DNA from: Clostridia bacterium
GTDB taxonomy: Bacteria > Bacillota > Clostridia > TANB77 > CAG-508
Reading direction: 5' to 3'
Assembly (NCBI GenBank): GCA_022791835.1
Contig: JAAVZW010000002.1
Location: 1-36,193 of the forward strand
Length of the DNA stretch: 36,193 nucleotides
The stretch's first letter is position 1, and the number at the start of each line of letters is the position of its first letter. The translations under genes and the position numbers were made by a program. The notes below the pieces were generated by a model. That model did not search any database, was not told where the DNA came from, and worked only from the letters and a program-made list of their open reading frames with translations. Below, in pieces: positions 18,236-27,143 of the stretch.

Positions 18236-19626
18236 TTACGTGTTTTCCTCCTTTACTTGTTTAATTCTTGCCTTTAAGCTCTCAAGTAACGCCTCTTGAT
18301 TTGCATCCTTTCCGCTCTAAAGCGTCTATTACATCTTTGTCCCTACACCCCTCAACTGCTAAATTGTGTATGAATACTGTGTTTTTCTGTCCTTGTCTAT
18401 ATAATCTTGCATTTGCTTGCTGATATAATTCTAGACTCCAGTTAAGACCGGAACCATACAACATGATTTCCGCCATCTTGTAAATTAAGTCCGGTATGCA
18501 GCGGATGCTGGGTGTGCTAATAGGATATTCAACTCTCTATTATTCCACTTTGCTATATCATTACTATCTTTTAGAACTCCTACTCTAAGCTTTAGTCTTT
18601 TCAATTCTCTTTGGATTCTCATTAGATCGTGTTGGAAATTATAGAAAATCAAAAGAGGTTGTCCGTTGTGCTTCTTCGATTAGTTCTAAAAGCGCTTCAA
18701 TTTTACAGTTATGTACTTCTACGTACTCTTTGCTATCTTCTTTATATACCGCACCGTTGCAGAATTGTAATAGTTTATTTGATAGTGCTACTGCTGATGT
18801 GACATCAATTTCTTCTTCGTTGATTTGAAGAAACATCTCTTTTTCAAATTGCTTATAGGCTTTCTCAGCTTTACTATCAAGATTTATGTATCTGTTATCA
18901 ACTACTTTTGCTGGCATTTGTAAATAGTCTTTTGCTTGTAGACTTATGCAAATATCAGAGAGCTTGTTCTTGATTATTTCTACTGCTTTGTCTTTTGCTT
19001 TATATGAGAATATTCGCTCTGCATTTCTCTTATCTGGCTCAAAGTAGTTTTCTCTGTAATGCGTTATGTATTTTCCAAGTCTCTCCCCCTGGTCCAAAAG
19101 ATATATTTGTGCCCACAAATCTGCATAGCCATTTGGCGCTGGTGTCCCGAGTTAATCCTATAATTCTTTTTATTAAAGGTCTGATTCTCTTTAATGCTTT
19201 AAATCTTTTTGAGTTGTGATTCTTAAAGCTTGACAGCTCGTCTATTATTACCGTGTCGAACGGCCAATCATTTTGATAGTAGTCTACAAGCCATTCTACA
19301 TTTTCACGATTGATTACATAAATGTCTGCTCTTGTGTTAAGTGCATTTATTCTTTTTTTCTCTGAGCCGAAGTACTGGAATAATTTTTAAAAGTTTTAGA
19401 TGCTCCCACTTTTCTTGCTCTCTTGTCCATGTGTCTTCCGCAACTTTTTTCGGCGCTATTACTAATACTTTATTTACCGCAAACCTATTGTATCTGAGGT
19501 CATTTATTGCTGTTAGAGTTATTACTGTTTTGCCGTAAACCGCATATCTAAAAATAATCCAAGCTTGTCGTCTGTAATACAACGACTAATGCAATATTTT
19601 TGATATTCATGTGGTTTGAAAATCAT
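18236..19626 (-). CDS. SNF2-family helicase, eight CGGN sites
   Basis: A 460-residue DEAD/SNF2-type ATPase restored by eight CGGN glycines: 19540-19542 (Gly29), 19533-19535 (Gly31), 19367-19369 (Gly86), 19147-19149 (Gly159), 18663-18665 (Gly320), 18491-18493 (Gly377), 18448-18450 (Gly391), 18312-18314 (Gly436). The restored motifs are canonical: Walker A DMGLGKT (both glycines from CGGN), motif II VIIDELSSFKN, GLTGTPAPNGYADLW, and motifs V-VI spanning YGLNLQDGGNHVVWFGLNWS to ANARLYRQGQ. Length 1391 minus 8 is 1383, divisible by three. ATG 19626 has GGAGGTG at 7 bases and overlaps the nuclease gene. Read as triplets it is eight to nine fragments. Confidence 0.94.
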
Positions 19627-19914
19627 TTTACATCACCTCCAATCTTTTTTATAAATTCTTCTACACCTTCTAGGCTATCTATCACGTACACTTCAAAACC
19701 TAAGCTTCGTATGAAAGCTATTTGCCTATCCTGCACTTTACTTGTTGTGCCTCCGTGGTCTTTTTAGTTCTACAAAATAAATTTTACTTCCGAGGCATTA
19801 ATACAAGCCTGTCAGGTACTCCATCATTTCCGTGGTGACGTAAATTTATATGCCCTGCCTCCGAAGTGCTTTTACTTTTTCTCTTAACTTTTGTTCTATA
19901 TATTTTTCCGTCAT
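19623..19914 (-). CDS. VRR-NUC nuclease, four CGGN sites in 96 codons
   Basis: No open frame of useful length exists conventionally. With CGGN as Gly at 19861-19863 (Gly18), 19830-19832 (Gly28), 19790-19792 (Gly41) and 19753-19755 (Gly53) it is a perfect 95-residue VRR-NUC domain: EKVKALGGRAYKFTSPGNDG, then VPDRLVLMPGSKIYFVELKR, then PGGTTSKVQDRQIAFI. The catalytic set is Asp of VPDRL and Glu-x-Lys of VELK. A metal-dependent Holliday-junction-type nuclease usually next to SNF2 helicase genes in Firmicutes phages, exactly as here. TGA overlaps the helicase ATG. Confidence 0.94.
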
Positions 19915-19920
19915 TAGTTT

Positions 19921-20232
19921 TTACTCCTCTGGCATTTGATAAGCTAAAACTTTTATAAAGGCCTTGCCATTAACTAAGCCCCCCCCCACTCGTAATTGTG
20001 GGCTTTTTAGTAATTCTGCTGTTGCAAAAGCTGTAGCTATCTCTTCCAATACTTCTAGTGCCCTTTTTTCTGTTTTGTAAGTCCCTAGTAATATATAATT
20101 ATCTCCTGGGGCATTGACTGTAGTGTGTATTTCGTATAAGCATTCAGTATCTTCATCATCATGATAAAATTTAAGGCTTAGTGTATTGTCAAAGTTAACT
20201 ACTTCTTTTTTATCTTGACTTGTTATTAACAT
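19921..20232 (-). CDS. Conserved small phage protein
   Basis: A 103-residue protein with KGAG-type ribosome site GGAG before ATG 20232. The sequence (CLYEIHTTVNAPGDNYILLG; TEKRALEVLEEIATAF) looks like a small alpha/beta protein often seen in the replication region of clostridial phages. A run of seven Gs encodes VGGGL. No in-frame CGG. Function unknown. Confidence 0.6.
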   Translation of the reverse strand: MLITSQDKKEVVNFDNTLSLKFYHDDEDTECLYEIHTTVNAPGDNYILLGTYKTEKRALEVLEEIATAFATAELLKSPQLRVGGGLVNGKAFIKVLAYQMPEE

Positions 20233-20266
20233 TTTTAATTTTCTCCTTTCAAACTTTTATTTTTTT

Positions 20267-20619
20267 TGGTAGGACAAACCCTCGCGTGCGCGTATGATTT
20301 TATTAAATTAGAGATATTAGGCATGTGTATGCGCCCCTAAATTCTCTATTTTCTCTATTTTATAATCTTTATTATATTTTTATCCTACCAGTCCTACCAA
20401 TTGTTAAAACCCTTGAAATATCTAGCCTTTTCTCGGTAGGAAGTGTCCTACATGCTTTCCTACCTTCTCCTACTTTTGGTAGGACTGGTAGGATGCGGTA
20501 GGACTGTTTTTATGGGATTGTCCTACCAACTGTCCTACCATGTTAAACCCTTATGAAACCTGAGGTCACGCTGTTATTCTTTCCGAATTTTACATTTCTT
20601 CGGTAGGAGTACGTCCTAC
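20267..20619. repeat. GGTAGGA / TCCTACC repeat cluster, possible origin iterons
   Basis: The 310-bp gap 20233-20542 holds no gene. It and the last 80 bp of the primase gene carry about fourteen copies of GGTAGGA or its complement, at roughly 20267, 20383, 20392, 20435, 20446, 20458, 20468, 20477, 20486, 20496, 20521, 20533, 20601 and 20614, in both orientations and often as inverted pairs. An AT-rich tract with TTCTCTATT repeats (20341-20380) lies among them. Adjacent to a primase-helicase gene, this looks like iterons plus an unwinding region of a phage replication origin. Confidence 0.6.
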
Positions 20620-22961
20620 TTTTTCTCAAAATGTCTATAACTCGCTTTCTGTCTATGCTTGTCTGCCTTTTTGGTTCTATTCCGAGACACACTGTTAATA
20701 TCTCACTTGTGCAAATTCTGTCACGTTCTATAAGCTCAATTTCTTCTTCACTGTTAAATATCCAATAGTTCTTTTGAGCCTCTGCTGACCTATCGAACCA
20801 GTCTTTTGGTATTGGCCTTTGTATATATTCTTGTATGATACCCTCCCAAGGGTCTATAATTAACCTTGAAGCTTGCTCCTTCTCCGCTTCTTTTAGTACA
20901 TCCCCTGTTAAGTATAGCGGTTCGCCTTGTCTAAAATAATATACTGCTTCGGCCCAAATTTGGTCTCTCTCAAGTTCTAATAGCTTGAATATATCTTTAG
21001 TAGCCTTGTTCTTTCCGCACCGCTATTGGCCAATATCGTCTGTTTCCGAGTACTGTCTCTTAAAAACTCGTCGTCGTTAGTTGTTCCAAAGAATACGCAG
21101 TGCCTTGGGTGTTCTTCTTCTCTACGTTCGTATGGTGCCCTGTATTTATCTGTTTTCTGGCCTAGAAATTGTTTTAGTCTGTTACTATCTGCTTTGTTAA
21201 ACCCTTGGAGTTCTGGTACTTCTACAATGATACAGTTCTGAAGAAGTAGCAACGTATCTTTGCTGTTAAAATCTACTATGTTATCTGTAAACCACTCTCC
21301 TGCAAGTTTGCTAAGTAGAGTGCTTTTTCCTAGTCCTTGTGGCCCTGTTAAGATTAGCATATTATCGAATTTAATCGGCATTTCTGTTATTGCTCTTGCA
21401 ACTACTGCTGTTAATGCTTTTCTTGTAGTTTGTTTTATATATTCTGTGTTTTCTGCTCCTAAATAGTCCATAATGAGGGTATCTAACCTTGGTATGCCGT
21501 CCCATGTTAAGCTTTCAAAGTACTCTCTTGCTACATTTACAGAGTGCCTATTTTTTAATATCGCGAGTGCGTCGTTTATTACGGCCACACCTTTGAAACT
21601 TTCGTAGCATTTTTCTAGAAATCCTCTTAGTTCTGCATCATCGCTATCTGACCAAAGTTTTGGGTAGTGCTCGTCTGGTCTTCCCCAAGGTAGTTTTTCT
21701 CGTATTAAGAATCTATTTGAAAACCTATCGTACACAATTTTATCTTTGAACTCATCTGCATTTTCTAATATCAAAAGTGCATTATTTATGGTTCTGTCTA
21801 TAAGTCCTGTGCTACTCGACCTTGCTAGTTTGCTTCTCCATGCAGTATTTATAATTTTTGGCCATGCACTTGTTCCAAGACTTTCGGCAAATTCTGCTTG
21901 TGCAATTTCTAATTGTTTTTTCTCAAATTCAGCTCTAACTATTTTGTCATTCATAGCAAATCTGCACATTTCTACATAGCTTGGGAGCCTATTTGTCGGT
22001 GTTCCGCTCCTTTACTTCTTCATCTAAAGTTCCAAACTTGTGAATTCTAACTAAGTCAAATGAATTGCATAAAAGCCTGCTTGCGGGGTCTGTTGCGTGA
22101 AAACTATAAAGCCATTTTCCTTCGCCATACACAGTCGCCCCATTTGCTACTGAGCCGATTTATATACGTATATTTACCTTCTATACTTCCTGTACTATAA
22201 ACCTCACTTAGAAATGTATTTATGGCCACAGGGATGTCATATACTCTGCAAAATGCGCCAACGATATTATCTTTTTCGACTGGATCTTTTTGTCTTGAGA
22301 TTTCTCTTTTTATTACTTCAGGTTCATTTGAAATTTTAGGCCATTCACTTGTATCTTTCCAATTTTTATACATTCCAAGAAGACCATCAGCATATGCAAA
22401 TGCCTTGTCCTCGTTTTTGAATATGAATTCACTATCCTTTGAACAACTTGGCCAGTACATTAATCTACTTGCCTCGAATGTACTCGGGTCTAGTATTTCT
22501 AAGCCTATAAAGCTTGCAAGTTTTCTAGCAATAGGCTCATATTCTTCAGCTGTTACTTCGCGGTCGAGTGGAATAATTATTCTAAGTCTTGGCTTTGCTT
22601 CTGAGTGTTTTCTTGTGGAGTAGACTGCATAGCCACAGCCTAATCCACTTATTAGGTTTAGTATTTTTTGAGTTTCTCCTGGATTAATGTTATCAGCATC
22701 AAGAGTTACTAGGCATCTGTTAATTACGTTTTCAGCCTTACGTCTGTTATCTTTTAGAACACCTGCTACGAACCCTCCGACGTCTTTTAATTCGTCTTGC
22801 TGTGATTTTTTTAATCTTATGAACTGTTCATACGTCTCACTTGTTCTGTTCGGTATGTGTATTCGCTCTATAAATTCTGACCAAAGCAGTTCTTGTGTTA
22901 CCCAATTTGTTGATTTTCTATTTGTTGCTACTGATATTTTTAATTTTTTATTGTGTTGCAT
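20543..22961 (-). CDS. Primase / VapE-family helicase, four CGGN sites
   Basis: An 804-residue protein joining what looks like two genes. CGGN sites: 22158-22160 (Gly268, YTYIN-G-SVANGATVYG), 22004-22006 (Gly319), 21046-21048 (Gly638) and 21015-21017 (Gly648). The N-terminal ~260 residues resemble a primase (CLVTLDADN; KPRLRIIIPLDRE). The C-terminal ATPase has LTGPQGLGKSTLL (Walker A), IIVEVPEL (Walker B), and the conserved DSTGNRRYWPIAVG, whose two glycines after T and V are both CGGN. It initiates DNA synthesis and unwinds the fork. 2419 minus 4 is 2415, divisible by three. Confidence 0.93.
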
Positions 22962-22962
22962 A

Positions 22963-23156
22963 TTAGATGCCTCCTGTCAAAAATTCTAACCCCTTATCTG
23001 TTTTCACTGCTATGTAGCTTTTCCTTATGCCTCTTCTAAATTCTCTTTCAGAATATTTCGTGTTGAATACTTTAGTTTTTGAACCTTTGAACCCGACTAG
23101 GTTCCTTTATTTTAATTCCGAAATTGAATGCACCATTCTTTTATTGTTTGTTTCAT
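22963..23156 (-). CDS. Small basic phage protein, two CGGN sites
   Basis: Only visible with the CGGN rule: 63 residues, CGG at 23118-23120 (Gly13, EWCIQF-G-IKIKEPS) and 23093-23095 (Gly21, EPS-G-FKGSKTK). It starts in an ATGA overlap with the preceding gene and ends one base before the primase ATG, so spacing supports it. Basic, with EREFRRGIRKSYIAVKTDKG near the C-terminus. Function unknown. Confidence 0.7.
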
Positions 23157-23425
23157 TCGTCTTTATCCTCCTTCGCTAATTTAGCATTGTAAAATTCTTC
23201 GAATTTTTTCTCTAAGTCCCACTTAGTTATGAATGCTTTGTATACATCAAGCTGACTTTTCAAAGGTACTTTTTCTTCTAATGTCTCGATTTCAATTAAG
23301 TCTCTTACTTTGTACAGCTGCTTTTCTCTGCTTTTTGCCATTCCGAGATTTTCAGCTTCTAGATATTCTTCTCTTTCTTTCTCTAGTGTTGCTTCTTTTT
23401 CTAATAATTCAGCTAGTCTACTCAA
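23153..23425 (-). CDS. Small coiled-coil phage protein
   Basis: A protein of about 90 residues. TTG 23425 is chosen because AGGAGGG lies 7 bases upstream; the open frame continues further up only as an overlap with the polymerase 3' end. Helical and charged (LAELLEKEATLEKEREEYLE). Lies between polymerase and primase genes. No in-frame CGG. Function unknown. Confidence 0.6.
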   Translation of the reverse strand: MSRLAELLEKEATLEKEREEYLEAENLGMAKSREKQLYKVRDLIEIETLEEKVPLKSQLDVYKAFITKWDLEKKFEEFYNAKLAKEDKDE

Positions 23426-23438
23426 AGTTTTAGCCCTC

Positions 23439-25422
23439 CTATTCTTTTTTATAATAATTATTTGTAAATCCGGTCTGCATTTAAGGGCAATCCATCTGCC
23501 CATTCAGGTACTTTGCACAGTATCTTTATCATATCGTCTAGCATTATTTGGTTGCTGTTTGGTCCCATGTCTATAACTTCAGCAATGATTTCATCATGTA
23601 TATGAAATAGTGCTCTGTAACCTGCATTTGTTAAGTTTAGCAGTGCTTCGGCTAAGCAATCTCTTGCGATTGCTTGCACTAGGTTTTCTGTAAGCTTCCC
23701 GCCATAGGTCGGTATCTTTTCCCACTTCTTTGTTGTTTGGTTTTGCCCCAAGTAACTTAGTGCCTCACTTCCGAAAACTATTTGTAGTAAGCTTTGGACT
23801 AATATAAAATAACTGTCTCTTACTTGGTAAGGTTACTACAAGATTTCCATTTTCATATGCAAAGTAAATATTCTTTTGCATCACTTGGGTTTGACCCGTT
23901 AGTATGCAATTGATTGCACAGTTTTCTATTGTATGCCAAAGGTCCACTATCCTCTTATTTGCATTTCTCCACCTTTTTACAATTTCTGGTAGTTCTTCTT
24001 CGGTTAATCCTTTTTCCAGTGCTCCCATTTGTATGAGTGCTCCTGGTCCTCCGTTGATACCCTAGTGCTAACTCTGCTACTTTCCCTTTTTGTCTTAGCT
24101 CGTATTCAATATTTCCTTTTTGTATTTTTTCAATTGGTACTCCGAAACATTTGACTTGCACTCGCTTCATATATTTTGCCATGTGTTCTAAATACGTTTA
24201 GTCTCCACTGCTCCCCTGCAAGCCAACTAATTACTCTTGCTTCTATTGCTGAGAAATCTGCAACTGCAAATGTATATCCGTTCAGATGGTATAAATGCTG
24301 TCCTGATTAGCTCAGAAAGCGTTTGAGGAATATTTCCGATATATTGCTTGTATCATTTCTATATTTTGATTTTTGACCAAATCTCGTGCCAAATCGAGTG
24401 CTTTTAGATGGTTTTGAGGTAAGTTTTGTACTTGGACTATTCTTCCTGCATATCTGCCGAGTTCTGTTAGCACCATAATATTGCAGTAGCCCTCTTACTC
24501 TATCGTCTATTCCGCATTGATATTGCCATTGCATCATATTTTTTAGTACTTGTTTTTGACAACTCCTGACGTATCTCTAGCATTCTTTTTGCATCTTCAG
24601 ACGTAGTATTTTCTATTAATGAGGGCACGTCATTTTTGTTTAAACTTGAAATTTCTTGTCCCGTTATGCCTTCTAACCATTCCTTTAGTTGTACTATGCT
24701 GTTTGGGTTGTCAAGTCCTGATATTTTTTGAGCTTCGACCATCAGTTCCTCTGTCCTTATAGCTCCGATTGCTAGTGCACCTTCTACTAGTTCTTTGTCA
24801 ACTTTAACGCCATATGCATTCATTAGCACGTCTAGTTCCCACAGTTTTTGCTCCATGTCCGGAAATTTTACTTCATCTAGAATTTTCTTTATTTCTTTTT
24901 CAGTTACTACGTCCTGGGCATTATATTCCTTGAAAAGCTCCCATTTTTCGGGTTCGTGTTTTGGTAGATTTCTAGTTCTGCCTCCGATTAGTTTTTGTAG
25001 CCTTACAAGGCATACAAAAATATCTAATAAGTGCTTTACCTGATGCTAATTTTTTTTTATCTTCTGATAGGCCTAAAGCATTTCCTATTGCTGATAGTCC
25101 GGCTGGATATCCGCAGTACAAGCCCCTAGCCATAGTGCACCTCCACTGCTCAATTGGTGACTTCCAAAATTTGTTGAGACAATACCACTCGAAGCTTGCA
25201 TTGTATGCTGTTTTAATGATATCTGGGTCAGAAAGAGCAGTTACAAGCTCTTGTGGCAACTGCTCTCCTTCTGCTAAGCTTATGACTTTTACTGGTTCGT
25301 CGTCGAAACTGTAAGCAAATAAAAGTATTTCGAAGTCTTCTGACTGTGCGTATTTATACAGTCCAGCTTTCCCGGATATCAACTGAGGAATAGGTCTCTA
25401 TATCGATACTCAAAACTCTCAT
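23439..25422 (-). CDS. PolA-type phage DNA polymerase, ten CGGN sites
   Basis: A 657-residue family A polymerase. CGGN glycines: 25372-25374 (Gly17), 24984-24986 (Gly146), 24512-24514 (303), 24457-24459 (321), 24336-24338 (361), 24278-24280 (380), 24142-24144 (425), 24051-24053 (455), 23771-23773 (548), 23470-23472 (648). Restored motifs: exonuclease start SIDIETYSSVDIG, motif A VADFSAIEARVISWLAGE, motif B ELALGYQGGPGAL (Gly455 within), motif C FHIHDEIIAEV, and end PLNADGFTNNYYKKE. 1984 minus 10 is 1974, divisible by three. Conventionally it is about ten fragments. Replicates phage DNA with the neighbouring primase-helicase. Confidence 0.95.
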
Positions 25423-26165
25423 TAGCTCACCCCATATATGTTATTTACTGGTGTTTGAGGCATTGGCTGTCCTGTGATAGGGTCTACTGGTCCTTGATAT
25501 TGGGGCATTACTGGTTGTTGTATAGCTGCTTGATACTGAGGTGCCACTGGTGTTTGATACTGAGGTGCCACTGGTGTTTGATACTGTGGTGCTACTGGTT
25601 GTTGTACTGGTGCCTGGTATTGAGATTGCGTTGGTGTAATTTGTGCCAGTGCTCCGAAGTCTTCTGCTGCGGTAGTTCTTCCATCAAGAGGTTGTCCGTC
25701 TTCTAGTTTTTGAACGTTTCCAAGTCCGCAGCCTATACCTTTGTTTCCATTTCTATTGTAAGCATAAAAGCTTAGACTTGCTCTACCATAGCAACCACTA
25801 TAAAATTCATTTTTATTTATGATAGGATTACAGCTAGCGTCCACTACTTCTGGTGCAGCACTCGTCTTTGCGTTTAATACCCAGTGACCTTTGCATTCTG
25901 TCCCGTAAGCTTCTCCACTTGGCTTTAATCCGTCTCCATCGTATACGGGTATCGCCAAATTTGTAGGAGTTATACCTCCAAATGCCGTTGCAACTGCTTC
26001 TTGTGTCACTCTATCAATTTCGGCCATTAGTCTGTTATAAGTATCAACATCCGTTTTTGGAATTAGGATAACTGTTGAATATTTTAGTTCTCCCCCTAAG
26101 TCTTTTGGCTCAAACACGCTCACATAACTAAATCTTACTTTTCCTGTTACAAATTTATTTCCCAT
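25422..26165 (-). CDS. DUF2815 protein (single-strand DNA-binding-like)
   Basis: About 247 residues; ATG 26165 follows GAGG at 9 bases. The first ~160 residues match DUF2815 (GKVRFSYVSVFEPKDLGGEL; RASLSFYAYNRNGNKGIGCG), small OB-fold-like proteins encoded next to phage polymerases and thought to act as SSB. The C-terminal tail is low-complexity: three to four copies of VAPQYQTP/VQQPVxPQYQ. The stop overlaps the polymerase ATG region. Eight CGG triplets straddle codons; none in frame. Confidence 0.8.
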   Translation of the reverse strand: MGNKFVTGKVRFSYVSVFEPKDLGGELKYSTVILIPKTDVDTYNRLMAEIDRVTQEAVATAFGGITPTNLAIPVYDGDGLKPSGEAYGTECKGHWVLNAKTSAAPEVVDASCNPIINKNEFYSGCYGRASLSFYAYNRNGNKGIGCGLGNVQKLEDGQPLDGRTTAAEDFGALAQITPTQSQYQAPVQQPVAPQYQTPVAPQYQTPVAPQYQAAIQQPVMPQYQGPVDPITGQPMPQTPVNNIYGVS

Positions 26166-26166
26166 A

Positions 26167-26571
26167 TTAAATTTCCTCACTTTCTGCTATTTTCCAGTCT
26201 TCTGCAAGCATATCTGCTTGACTTGCAAGCCAACCTAGTTGTACTCCTGATGTTCCTACAAAAGCTATTGCTTTATTTCCTATTGCTTCGTGTTCCGCAT
26301 TTATAAGTTCTCCTTTTGCATTTTTATAACTGATATTTGTTGCTAATTCTATATACTGTCCTTTGCCATTCCAGCCTTTTCTTTGAACTCTTTTTCCATT
26401 CTTGATTAGTTTAATTGCTTTTCCAAAATCAAAATTAGTTACTTTTTCTTGGTTACAAATTTCTTTCTTGCACATTTGGTTATATTCATATCTTGTTTCA
26501 ATTAAGCTGTCATACTTGTCTTGGTCAACTGTTATCGTTGGTGTACTAAACACTCTATCTAATCCTGGCAT
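26167..26571 (-). CDS. Tad2-like (DUF2829) anti-Thoeris protein
   Basis: A 134-residue protein. Residues ~46-130 are a clear DUF2829 domain: FDFGKAIKLIKNGKRVQRKG, WNGKGQYIELA, and the closing VQLGWLASQADMLAEDW. Proteins of this family (Tad2) bind the cyclic ADP-ribose-type signal made by Thoeris TIR proteins and so block that defence. The first ~45 residues (MPGLDRVFSTPTITVDQDKY) are an extra N-terminal segment with no recognised domain. Encoded among early replication genes, expected for early expression after infection. No in-frame CGG. Confidence 0.85.
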   Translation of the reverse strand: MPGLDRVFSTPTITVDQDKYDSLIETRYEYNQMCKKEICNQEKVTNFDFGKAIKLIKNGKRVQRKGWNGKGQYIELATNISYKNAKGELINAEHEAIGNKAIAFVGTSGVQLGWLASQADMLAEDWKIAESEEI

Positions 26572-26573
26572 AA

Positions 26574-27143
26574 TTAATTTCCCTCACTTTCATTAACTAT
26601 TTTTACCGAATAGCCTAGTTCTTTTTCTATTTCGGCTATTGTCATATCTTTTTTATTTTCTTCTCTTTTCCAGAGTCGCTCTCTACTATCTAGTTCGTAT
26701 TCTAAGGCATCGCTAGCAAATTCTGAAAATCCATATACCTCAATGATATCCCAATTGTTAGCATCAATGTGTAGTAAATCTGACGAATATCTTTCTAGGT
26801 CCGTCCAATTAATAAGATCCTTTTTATAGTCTAGTTTTAGTAAAATCAGTCCACGTTTAGTATTAGGCATTATCAGTCTTAAACTGTTGTCTCTACATTT
26901 CACCACGTAGCCTGCTTTTAGATCTTCTTTTGTAAAATCTGCTTTTACTAGCATATCTTCAGACCAGGTCCAGTATTTTTTGTCAATGTCTAATCTACAA
27001 AGGCCATCACATGTAAGGCTCATAATTTTTGCTAGTTTTCCTTTATAGACTGCCATATCAGATACAAATCCAACTTCATAATCTCCATCAGCATCTAAAT
27101 CTTTTCTTATTCTTACTCTATCTCCAACTTTAAATTTACTCAT
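26574..27143 (-). CDS. Phage protein with KOW/SH3-like start
   Basis: A 189-residue protein. The N-terminus (SKFKVGDRVRIRKDLDADGD, then KGKLAKIMSL) looks like a small SH3-like barrel, and a related segment recurs at KEDLKAGYVVKCRDNSLRLI. The rest is unrecognised. ATG overlaps the end of the DUF2800 gene. No in-frame CGG. Confidence 0.55.
   Translation of the reverse strand: MSKFKVGDRVRIRKDLDADGDYEVGFVSDMAVYKGKLAKIMSLTCDGLCRLDIDKKYWTWSEDMLVKADFTKEDLKAGYVVKCRDNSLRLIMPNTKRGLILLKLDYKKDLINWTDLERYSSDLLHIDANNWDIIEVYGFSEFASDALEYELDSRERLWKREENKKDMTIAEIEKELGYSVKIVNESEGN

Noticed and set aside
25455..25706. Cys/Leu/Tyr-rich rightward frame with repeats
   Set aside because: It mirrors the QYQTPVAP repeat of the DUF2815 gene on the other strand.
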